Shown here: piece after piece, positions 11,088 to 20,856 of the stretch
Numbering within the stretch: the first letter of the stretch is position 1
Layout: each line of letters begins with the position of its first letter
Assembly: GCA_950295325.1 (NCBI GenBank)
Contig: OX485809.1
Coordinates: 24,118,001 to 24,182,000 of the forward strand
Direction: 5' to 3'
DNA length: 64,000 nucleotides
Source: Polytrichum commune
Taxonomy: Eukaryota > Streptophyta > Polytrichopsida > Polytrichales > Polytrichaceae
Position numbers and translations under genes: made by a program
The notes under the pieces: generated by a model
What the model was told of the DNA's origin: nothing
Seen by the model: the letters and a program-made list of their open reading frames with translations, nothing else
Database searches by the model: none

Positions 11088-14000
11088 TCATTCTCCATCT
11101 TCATCTTCAGCTTCATTTCCATTCTCGACATCGTTTTCTGCAGCAGCAATACGTGCCAAGTTGTCTTTGGCAAAATCTATATGTTTTTGGGGGATGGTCA
11201 TTGTCTCTGATTTGGAACCTTTGCGTGGTTTCCAAGCACAAAGTATGGTATCTGTGTTTATCCATATTGGTTCGTATGCTGAGTCCATTGTCCATTTGAA
11301 ACCTTTTTTGGTGTCCCACCCTAAATATGTGCGGAGCACATTTTGATCTTTGGTGCTGGGACGGCAATATTCCACCTCAATTTGATGAAAATTTGGGCTA
11401 GTTGGAACAAAATTTGGTGATGACAATGCTTTTACCAACCAAATCGGTTTAGGGTGCTCCTCATCTCCAGGACGTACGAGGATCATATACCCTTCGTAGC
11501 AATCAACAGCCACACGAAATGATGGAGCCGGACGATTACGAGCTGGGCCAACATAATGGTCGTCCGCTGCGAACTCTTCACGGATGTCCCCATTGTCGAA
11601 GAACATGGCCTCAGATTCCACGATTGTCACTCGGCTTTGTGGCCAAAAACCTTGTGTCAAACATGAATGTGTTTCGACATCGGGTGCTAGCAATGCTGAG
11701 CGAATGCGATCCCAGTACGCAATCAATGGTTCGTGGGTATCCCGAACACGCCTTGTGATGTCTTCCTCGCACAATTCTTTCCAATATTGGATGAATCCGG
11801 ATATACCTTTGATGATTTCTAGTCCATTCCTCATGGGGTTGGGTTTGCAAGGCTTCGGCTCCCCATTAGGTAGCATACATTTGCCTTCTTCGTTTTGGCG
11901 CCATACGAGTATCCCTTCCTCTGGACCCCAATCCGGGGAAGTGCACAAAACTTTGAATTGCATGGCCGGCAAACCATCATCACGCATATAGAATCGGAAT
12001 TGTTGAGCCTTGGTATGGCCCACTAAACGGTCACCTCCCTTAAGAATGAATGGTTCGATAAACGCTTTGAAATCGGGCACTTCTTCAATCAAATGCGGGA
12101 TGACTGGCACATTATCCAAATCCATGTATGATTTCATGAGAAGAGGAATCGTCGGAAAATCCTCCTCGTGCAACTTCATACTCCAACGTCCAAATGAAGC
12201 GTCAATGTCATCATGCGTGTGGCCAACCATCAAAAAAGACACAAACACTTCTTTGAAAATGCCCTTGGCTACGAGCAATGACCAAAAACAAAACACGTAT
12301 CGACATTTGTTGTCTTTGGCACAATTGTCCAGTTGCACATGTAGAGTTGGAGGCAAAGGTTTAGCAAGAACGGTTTGTTCAGGCGGTTCTTGCAGTGACG
12401 ATAGACATACTTCTTTCCCCTCTAGCACAGCCTCATAAATCGGTGTTGTTCCACATCCAACAAAAAGAGCGCGAGAGGATGATGTTGGCGGACTCTCAAG
12501 ATCTCGTAGAAGTTTTGCAAAAGACCCTACGGTATGATTGGCGTCGCCTGGATAGAAATCCAAGCCATAATGTGCATACTTGACGTCCACATGGCCATGT
12601 GCGATCATACCTGAATTAAGACATACAAATGAAAAGTACATTCCAATATCATTTATAATAAGGAAATTCAATTTTTCCGCAAGCAGGCCAAGAAAATGAA
12701 CAAACACTTACGGATGTACATCCGTAACTCTTAACGATGAGTATGTGGGTTCGCAAAAAAAATGTGAAAACCAACGAACCTGTGACAGATATTGGGAGCT
12801 TGAAATATCCATCTGTAGCCTTTATTTTCCGTGCATAACAAGGGCACGCAGTCTTCGCATGGTCCATTTTGTCATGAATGATTGTCAAAACCTCATTCGG
12901 CCTCATTATCGATAATGCGCGATTCTTGTAGTAGTCTTGACGGTGTGCCTCTTGGTTGTTGACATGCTCAATGTATTTCCGTTGATGTCTATTGTGCGAC
13001 TCAGTCCCTATGGGATGTGCATCTCGAAGGCCCTTGTATTTTTCACAAGCAGAACACCTGGCAAACTTATCCCCAGGCCTCTTCGTAATGTACTCTGCAA
13101 ATTGTTGATTCTTGATCACACTCAATTTTGACAACGAAATCGGCCCACATCCAGCCTTTTCGCCAACCTCATTAACATCCATAAGTATGTTCTTCCATTT
13201 TGTCCCTGTAGGCAAAACCATCTGGACAACCTTTTCCCCCGACGGCAGAGTCCGTGTTTTGTGTGGCATCGCATCTGCTAATGGCATAATGATGGTTGAT
13301 AGTGTTGCAGCTGCTTGGAGTGTTGCCTCCCTGGGCTTCTTTGTACCAGAGTTGCCATGGAACCGAGAACGCCGTCCTTGCAGCGAGTAGTTCCGGAACC
13401 TATAAAAATCTGCCTTTGAAACTGCATGTATAATGTACCATGCCGTGCAGCATACCTCTATATTTTCCAAGGTCACAACCTTACGACCTTCGGCATCAAA
13501 GTGCATGTTGCGATGGACTTCAAGTTTCTTTGCAGATCGCATCCGAAAGTCCGCAAGCCACATCTCTTGTCTCAAAGATTTGATTTTGTCACGGGGAAAT
13601 AATTGGCAACACATTTTTGCACAACAATCCTTTGTTGCTACGGACCTAATAGATGTGTCTCCCAATGTTAGATCTCGACGACGTTGCGTGGGTTCACGGG
13701 GCACGCGAACGGAATCATATTTACGCCGACCTTGTCTAGGACGCATTGTGGCGAACAAAGTCTTTTGTATTTCCTCAAAACGACGTGCATGATTCCACAA
13801 GCTGACACCATCGTGAAGAACACTTCGCAACGGCCATCGACGAAGAGAGAATCTCCAACCAGGAGGTACTTCCAATGGATGTAAGGAGTTCAAAATGCAC
13901 ACCCCAACATCTTCCTCCCCAAGGGGATTTGCATCAATACAGTCCATAGGATTTGAGTTCCTACAAACACCATTGGCCACGGGGACGCCGTATCCATTGA

Positions 14001-14106
14001 CTATGACAACATCAAGATCAATCCATTGTTCCCGCGAATAACCCTCACATGTTGGTATGAAATCATCCTCTGCATTGGCGACACCAATTGTAGTTTCATG
14101 TTCCAT
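11088..14106 (-). CDS. DUF7869-type protein, DDE-transposase-like
   Basis: Two exons, 14106-12780 and 12610-11088, join in frame (intron 12611-12779, GT-AG, phase 1) to give 949 residues. Seen: a C-x2-C pair (C351, C354) followed by an H-rich R/H/Y segment, MDHAKT (about 414), LHVQLDN (about 533-538), GHTHDDID (about 572-579), a C-terminal SH3/chromo-like segment and an acidic tail. Known: the LDN and GHTHxDID blocks typify DUF7869 proteins, which I recall as expanded in non-seed plants and thought to have an RNase-H-like fold. Inferred: the aspartates at MDH, LDN and DDID could be a DDE/DDD catalytic set, which would make this the transposase. The start is uncertain. An in-frame ATG at 14184 is followed five codons later by TGA (14167-14169), then an open frame runs into the ATG used here. 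Confidence 0.75.
12708..12727. repeat. Intronic palindrome, symmetric variant
   Basis: TTACGGATGTACATCCGTAA is a perfect 20-nt palindrome in the intron of the left gene. Compared with the main form, four central bases differ, and they change symmetrically in both arms, so dyad symmetry is kept. Confidence 0.85.
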
Positions 14107-14325
14107 AACACCTTCAAATTCGCTAGCATAGCTTGACGCTTCCGAAGAGAACTCGAATGCACTATCTCAGACGTTGGAATCCATGGCCACTACAAGTGAC
14201 CCACATGAAGAGTATGTCAAAATATCCCATTCAATAAATGTCATGGATAGTCCTAACGCTTATTGTCAATGAAACACAATGTCAACAATAGTGGATTTCA
14301 TGGCCTGGAAACAAAGACACATTGG
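14107..14325 (-). promoter_or_regulatory. 5' leader of the left gene with possible splice acceptor
   Basis: On the minus strand 'cacttgtag' followed by 'tggccATGG' (ATG 14184) looks like a splice acceptor just before an upstream start codon. If it is used, the palindrome array at 14.33-15.28 kb would lie in a 5' intron, as in the right gene. No TATA box could be assigned. Confidence 0.3.
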
Positions 14326-14863
14326 TATACGAACGCGCGTACGTATATCTCCATGTAACAACATTATCAGTGCAAGCACGCGCATACATATGTCTTTATT
14401 TGTTCATAGTCGGCGGAAAGGTCCAGACAACAAAAACATGACAGTTTTATGGGCGCGCACCCGTAAATCTCTTCGTGGTCAAAGAGGTCAATATCATGCG
14501 CAAATGTTTTCGTAAACTATACAACATAGGTATACGGACGTGCGTCCGCAAACATCCGAATGTCAAAAGTCAGTGTTGTGCAAGACACACAGAGGTTTAG
14601 GAAACCAAGATGTCCAGGTGCCAGGTTCCTACTGTGTATTATGAATGTCAAAATATTATACTATGACACATAGGGTGATGTAAGCTTAGGGTTTAGGGAT
14701 CTTATACCTCCATTGACCGTACAGTCTCAATGTAATATTCTACATGGCACATAGTGAAAAGTATGGAACCAAAGGTTTGCAGGTTTACGGATGCGCGTCC
14801 GTAAACCTCTCTGTACCTCATTACTAGCACAAATAGGTTTAGGTTACTGGACGTGAGTCAGAA
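14326..14863. repeat. Diverged palindrome copies upstream of left gene
   Basis: Copies of varying decay lie at 14326-14347 (TATACGAACGCGCGTACGTA core), about 14447-14466 (half-decayed), 14532-14552 (ACGGACGTGCGTCCG), 14781-14808 (28 nt, one mismatch, GGATGCGCGTCC core) and about 14841-14863 (strongly decayed). Many changes are C-to-T or G-to-A at CpG positions. Confidence 0.75.
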
Positions 14864-14949
14864 AATTTTCATGACAATACAGTCTCGTTGGTATACTATA
14901 CATGGCAAGTGGTCATGATGTCAGCTCAGGTGCAATACCGAACAATGGA

Positions 14950-15285
14950 ACAAAAAGGTGCAAAAGTTTACGGACGCGCGTCCGTAAACCTCAATGTAGA
15001 TGAAATAGGTCAAGTATAATTCTCACTGCAATAGATATCCAATCAAGCAAGAGGTTAAAGGTTTACGGACGCGCGTCCGTAAACCTCAATGTAAATGAAA
15101 TAACTCAAGTATAATTCTCACAAAAATACATATCCAATCAAGCAAGAGGTTTAAGGTTTACGGACGCGCGTCCGTAAACCTCAATGTACATGAAATAGCT
15201 CAAGTGCAATTCTCACAGAAATAGATATCCAACCAAGCAAGAGGTTTAAGGTTTACGGACGCACGTCCGTAAACCTCCGTGATTT
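14950..15285. repeat. 95-bp x4 tandem array with palindromes
   Basis: Perfect copies of TTACGGACGCGCGTCCGTAA start at 14968, 15063 and 15158, and a one-base variant (GCACGTCC) at 15253. The spacing is exactly 95 bp each time. The spacer is conserved ('cctcaatgta', 'gaaataactcaagtataatt'-like, 'atatccaatcaagcaagagg'). The array lies 5' of the left gene. Confidence 0.95.
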
Positions 15286-16497
15286 GCGGCGCCATAATAG
15301 GACCATTTCACCAGGAACGATACTTGCCATAAACAAAAATCAATCACTATAAGGATCCAGACAGTGCAATCCACATAAAATTGGCTCCACTAATGGGTTT
15401 ATGGCTTGGAATTTAGTGTTTAGGGTATAAAAGGTCCATTGCAATAGGATCTGTACCTGCACGAAATAAACATCCAGAACACTACAAGGGTCCAAGCAGC
15501 GCAACCCACATCTGAGATGCAAAAAGAGTCCCTTGGTGGAGGGGTGTCCCCTTAAGTACTGATCGTTTCCCTTGGATCCGTTTTCCAACATAGGATACTA
15601 GCCACCATCTACGTCCTATAAATAAAAACCTAACATTACTACATTCCGTGTGCCAGCCTTACAATGGAATGTGTATTCATAGTGGACAACATGCATAGAC
15701 GATGAGTCCACATAATGACAAAGCAAAAGGCATCTACGTATTTATGGTGGACAACAAAGAAAATAGGCTAATAATATATGAGCATTGAACATTGTTGAGG
15801 GGTGGTTTATAATATTGAAGTACCTAATATTGAGAGGTCATTGTAGAACTAAGAGACAGAAAATTATAGTGTCGTGTGAAACATCAACCACAACAACAAC
15901 AATAGTACATGGAGTATAAAAATACGTGTCATTCAAAATTAAACTAGCATCTATTTTATTGTTTTGCATACGATGTAATGATATTCACTCCAATATCATG
16001 TTATCTCCTCTCATCTAGCATTTAAACTAGTAATTACATTTGCCACCACCCTACCATCCAACCCGTTTAATTTACCCACTTTTACACACCTATACATAAT
16101 TATACTAATACGTACACAAACTTTGAGCGCCTAGATGCCATGAAAATAGCACATCTATTGTCATAGGCACTATGGGTTGCTTTAAAATCAATATTCTCAA
16201 TTTCCTCTCTTAACTTTAGGGCCCCCTTCAATACATCAACATTTATTTCAAAAAAAATAATACTAGCATTCTTAATGTACTATACGTGAGACAAAAAACA
16301 ATTTTTAGTACCCCATGTACATTATCTACAATATTGACTCAAACAATAGCAGTTGTTGTTCTAAGTAACATTATGAGCCCAACAAACCATAATGGAGAGA
16401 AGGGGAGGGTAGGGTATCCAAATATTATAAAGGCAAGCAATTTTAAGTTGGTGACAGAAGGGGGATACTCTCATTAGTTCATACGTGGTACCCTAAA

Positions 16498-16562
16498 TCC
16501 TAAACCCTAAACCCTAAACACTATACCCTATACCCTATACCCTATACCCTATACCCTATAAC
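16498..16562 (+). repeat. Interstitial telomere-like tract
   Basis: CCTAAAT, then CCTAAAC/CCCTAAA units, then about five units of the variant CCCTATA. The first part matches the plant telomere repeat CCCTAAA; the second is a homogenised one-base variant. Confidence 0.8.
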
Positions 16563-18431
16563 CGCCCACCCCTGAACAAACACAACGACATACGGTACGC
16601 ATGGTTAACTGAATAACTCCCAATACATGTGTAGCCTTAAGTGGAAGTAATTCAAAACTATATGACTACCTTTAAATTTTGTAAAATAAAACCATAAACA
16701 TTTCAAATGTGAAGCAAATTTAGGGGTAACCTTACCTTTCATTTTTTTAAATCTTTCTTTGGCTTTAAACCATTTGCTTTAAACATATACTTTTGATGAA
16801 AGGTTTTGAAGATCGTATATTGGTATTCTATAATCGAGTCCTAAACACAACTCACCACCGAAAGAAAACTCCAAATATAAACAAGTTTGCTACTACTTAT
16901 AAGCGATAATACAAGCTGAGGCCTATGTGTGGAAGGATTGGATGGATCCGAAAGGTTGTTTAATGTACAAGAGGGATGTACATTCAACACATACCCATGC
17001 ATTTTGTTTTAATACAAGCTTAGACCTATGTGTGGAGGGATTGAATTAATCCGTAATGTTGTTTAAGGTATTACAAGCATATGAATTCTCCCCATATCTC
17101 GATGTTTCGGTTTTGTTAATTGCGTTTCACAACTTATTGCGATAATTGAGGGATTCACAAGTATTTCTTGGCAAAGTTTCATGAGAATTTGTGGCCAATT
17201 GGTATATTGCCCCAATTGCATTTGAATCCCACCTTTGAGAAGAAAAAGAATTCTTATAATGAAGTTAATCAACAAGACATCCTTTTATTGAATATTATTA
17301 CTATTCTCGAAATATAGAGTCCCCTCCATAGCTCGGGGGGTGCACTGTACTAAACATGTACGAGTTATACGTGAGTGCACAGGAGGGGTATTGATTTGGA
17401 CCTTGCCGTATTGCATATACATATGGTATACATGTTATAATTTATAGTTACGTACATATATGGAAGGCCTTTAAAAAGTATAGAATAATTGTACTTGTAT
17501 GGTATTGTTACTATACTATATATCATAAGTGTTCATATTGGATAAGTTTTCATAAGGTTTGGTTTGTTGGGAGAGTTTATAGGATGCGGAGGAAGTTTGG
17601 TAATCGTTGGGTGGAGTATAGGGATCCATTTGACTTGATGGACCGTCCATCAAACGTGGAGATTGGTTTATGTTGGTATCAAAAGGGGCTAACAACAAGT
17701 GGACATATGATCTTATTGATCATTCCATGGTAGACTTCGAGACAATAATTGCATTTGTATACTTATGTTAATGACTCTCGGGGGGGGGGGGGGGCAGTCA
17801 TTGGTTGGAGTAGCAATATACGTGCAAACAAATGATAGGGTATTTTAAAAACATGGGGGCAAAAATTTATAAATGGACTTAAGAGTAATATAGGGTATCA
17901 AAAATGGCACTGGACATCTTTAAAGTAGTATAGGGTATGGAATAATTGGTAATTTGGAATTATAAGTAATGCAAGCCATTTTTCTATTAACCCAAAGTAG
18001 AAATTTATATAATGATAGCATGTGAAAAAAAATAAGAGAATTGAAAGTAATACCCCCCTATATCCTTATTTTTTTAACACACTGCCCCCCCGAGTAATGA
18101 CTAATATATATGAATGGATGTTTTTTTGTGTATACATATTGTTGCTTGTATATTTATTGTTGCAATTGTATGTGTATTACTTCATTTCACAAAAAATCAC
18201 TTGTATATATTAGGGGGTTTTTAGAGTATGCAGTGAACGCACGTGATTCTAGGTTTTAATGAAAGGTGCTCCCCCACTCTCCATAGAGGCCACACTAGAA
18301 ATTGTAGTTAGTTTCTCTCATTGTTTGGAGTTCCAAAATGATATTATTATTATTATTGATGTCATTTAATTGTTGACAATGACATAATAATTTACTCAAC
18401 CTCACACCCTAATATAATTTCCTAAAATAAT

Positions 18432-18490
18432 GAATACTTTCTAGAGCTCGTATGAATATTTCACTCATTATCAAAAGTGAAGAGAAGAGG
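18432..18490 (-). repeat. Dispersed repeat family B fragment
   Basis: 'agagctcgtatgaatattt' and 'attatcaaaagtgaag' match the copies at about 45510 and 46500. This fragment lies inside the 17-kb element. Confidence 0.5.
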
Positions 18491-18599
18491 CAACGAGATG
18501 GCTCATTTTATATTTAGAGTGACATTTAGTGTGACTTTTAACTTGCCTTAGCATAAACATAAGATGTTATTATGACATAATATGATAATAAAATCACCA

Positions 18600-19661
18600 A
18601 ACTAAGTATAAATTAAACCCCTATTTCAATACCAAATATAGACCAGTAGGGTGATGCCACGTAAGGGTATAGGCCGGCGATTGGGCGCGACGTTTGGGGT
18701 AGGGACACGTGGAGGCACGCCATTGTTTTAGGGTTCCAAGTACTCCAGCACCCTTTCGCCCTCGCTCTTCGTGCTTTTCCTTCCTTCTCTATCATCTCTT
18801 CCTTCCGTTCCTTCTACTGTTGCTCTTGCTTCTCTTGCTTTAGGGTTATAGGGTTTCAAAGTACACCAGCTCCCTTTTGCCCTCCTCTTCGTGCTTTTGC
18901 TTCCTTCTCTTGCAACTCTTGTTTATCTTGTTTCTCTTGTTTCTCTTGTTTCTCTTGCTCATCTGCTCTTGCTTCTCTTGCTCATTTGCTCATCTTCTCT
19001 TGCTCATCTGCTCTTGCTCATCTTCTCTTGCTCATCTACTCTTCTTCTCTTGCTCATCTTCTCTTGCTCAACTTCTCATCTTCTCTTGCTCATCTGCTCA
19101 TCTTCTTTTGCTTCTTTTGCTTCTCTTCACTTTCTTCTCTTGTTTCTCTTGCTTCTTACCCTTATCTTCACTTTCTTCTCTCTCTTCTCTTGCTTCCCTT
19201 GCTGGTCTTGCTTCTCTTTCCTCACAATGCAAAACTCATTCTTATTGGTCAATTGCTGATGCGCGTCAGAGCTAGAGTAAGTTCTCCTTGTTTGCTGCTC
19301 ATTTGCTTATTAGCTCATTAGCTCATTAGTAAGTTTTGCTTGCTGCTTGCTTGCTTGCTGCTCATTAGATCATTAGGATGCTCATTGTTGCTTGCTACTG
19401 CTCATTAGGTTGTTTTCAGTTGTTGATCTCAGTTGTTGCAAGGGTAATTAGTGTTTCAGATGTTGCTCATTAGGGTTTCAGTTGTAGCTTCACCATGTAG
19501 TTCATTATATTTTTTGCATACAAATCAATAGTTTCCTTTCACTTGTGTTGCATGAATCTGATTTATGAGCAACTTTTTTGAGTAGTTCTCAATGTTGAAT
19601 CATGCATGTGCACATTGAATTACTAGAGGTTTCTGACCTCAATTTTATTGTTCATTTGCAG
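18600..19661 (+). promoter_or_regulatory. Putative promoter/leader of right module
   Basis: A GC-richer island (about 18650-18730, with GCCACGT and ACACGTGG motifs) is followed by a duplicated segment of about 115 bp (18735-18840 and 18840-18940, each with 'agggtt', 'tccagc' and 'ccttcttctct'-like blocks). Then comes a strong pyrimidine-rich tract of TCTTGCTCATC-type repeats (about 18890-19230). CT-rich tracts of this kind are common in plant 5' UTRs. Long frames across it are low-complexity artefacts. Confidence 0.4.
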
Positions 19662-19989
19662 TTGGTATTAGCTGCAGCAGGAGCAGCTAGTTGTGGTTTA
19701 GGAGCAAACACTCTAGAAAGGTAAGTTTTTTAGAACATTGCAATTGCATTTTGTATGATTGCAATTTTGGGTTGTTGTGGTTTAGGGCTTAAGGTTAGCA
19801 TGACAGAATGTGAGATTCCAGTTTCAAGGAATTCTGAATTTGTTTAGTACTTTGTCTATGGCTACATTCTAAGAATCATTTAGTTATGGACATGTCAGTG
19901 TTCTGAAAGTGCCTTATGTTGTCAATCTGCAGTGCAGTGAAGTAAAATTGCATTCTTATTTGGAGGGCAAAACCATATTGGACGACAAG
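19662..19989 (+). other. Candidate 5' exons of right gene
   Basis: Two stretches have good splice borders: 19662-19720 (after TTTGCAG, before GTAAGT) and 19933-19989 (after CTGCAG, before GTAAAG). The second is open for 19 codons in the phase that runs into the ATG at 20857. If they are used, the 135-bp palindrome array lies in an 867-bp 5' intron (19990-20856). No start codon was identified upstream. Confidence 0.35.
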
Positions 19990-19999
19990 GTAAAGTCCC

Positions 20000-20540
20000 G
20001 AAAAACACGGAGCATTAATGAAAACATTGGAATACGCAAACATTACAATAGCCTTTATAATCCTCAAAGTTTACGGACGCGCGTCCGTAAACTTTGTGGA
20101 TCTTTGTGTAGGTGAGAGACAAGCCTCTCAAACAACATATTACGCAAACGAAGCCAAATATTGTAATATTAGGCATATTAAAATAGCCTTTATAATACTC
20201 AAAGTTTACGGACGCGCGTCCGTAAACTTTGTGGATCTTTGTGTAGGTGAGAAACAAGACTCTCAAACCGCATATTACACAAACGAAGCCAAATATTGTA
20301 ATATTAGGCATATTAAAATAACCTTTATAATACTCAAAGTTTACGGACGCGCGTCCGTAAACTTTGTGGATCTTTGGGTAGGTGAGAGACAAGCCTCTCA
20401 AACAATATATTACGCAAACGAAGCCAAATATTGTAATATTAGGCATATTAAAATAGCCTTTATAATACTCAAAGTTTACGGACGCGCGTCCGTAAACTTT
20501 GTGGATCTTTGTGTAGGTGAGAAACAAGACTCTCAAAAAT
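20000..20540. repeat. 135-bp x4 tandem array with palindromes
   Basis: Four 32-nt perfect palindromes occur at 20065-20096, 20200-20231, 20335-20366 and 20470-20501, each with the 20-nt core (starts 20071, 20206, 20341, 20476). The period is exactly 135 bp. The spacer is conserved and unrelated to the 95-bp array's spacer. Because 135 is divisible by three, both strands show repetitive open frames; I treat those as artefacts. Confidence 0.95.
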
Positions 20541-20656
20541 ATATGTAGGTGAGAAACAAGACTCTCAAAAATGTAGGTGTGAAACAAGACTCTCAAAAAA
20601 ATATTAACCGTAACTTGAATACATTGATATTTACCACCATACTATCTTTGCGAAGT

Positions 20657-20676
20657 TTACGGACGCGCGTCCGTAA
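20657..20676. repeat. Single perfect palindrome
   Basis: TTACGGACGCGCGTCCGTAA, upstream of the right gene and outside the 135-bp array. Confidence 0.95.
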
Positions 20677-20777
20677 CTTATAGAGATATTTGAGTATATA
20701 ATATACGCGTTATGCGTATTTGGAAGAAATGTATCTTTTCATTTGGATCCAAAAATATAATTGAGACAATTTGGAAA

Positions 20778-20803
20778 ACTTTACGAACGCGCGTTCGTAA
20801 AGT
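20778..20803. repeat. Palindrome with compensated change
   Basis: A 26-nt perfect palindrome with core TTACGAACGCGCGTTCGTAA. Relative to the main form, G-to-A in the left arm is matched by C-to-T in the right arm, so symmetry is kept. Confidence 0.9.
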
Positions 20804-20856
20804 ATGATCTATATCTTTTGCCAAGAATTCTAACTTATCTATCTTATCATTTGCAG

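Larger units (their letters stand above)
15286..18599. other. Gene-free central part of the 17-kb element
   Basis: AT-rich, no palindromes and no recognisable protein. Parts resemble repeats outside the element: 16200-16290 resembles 4850-4930, and 18432-18490 resembles the family B repeat at 45520. Secondary insertions into the element are the likely explanation. A long G run is at about 17780-17793. A related inverted block (C run, about 18084-18091) lies 300 bp away and may mark a small inverted-repeat element (about 17766-18100). Confidence 0.45.

Noticed and set aside
14950-15285. CRISPR-like array
   Set aside because: Regular palindromic repeats are present, but the spacers are conserved copies rather than unique sequences, and the context is a plant nuclear genome.
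18877-19321. Overlapping Leu/Ser-rich frames, membrane-like
   Set aside because: They are translations of a TCTTGCTCATC-type low-complexity tract open in three frames at once.
20015-20596. Long repetitive open frames on both strands of the 135-bp array
   Set aside because: The period is divisible by three, so any frame without a stop in one unit stays open. No independent coding signal.
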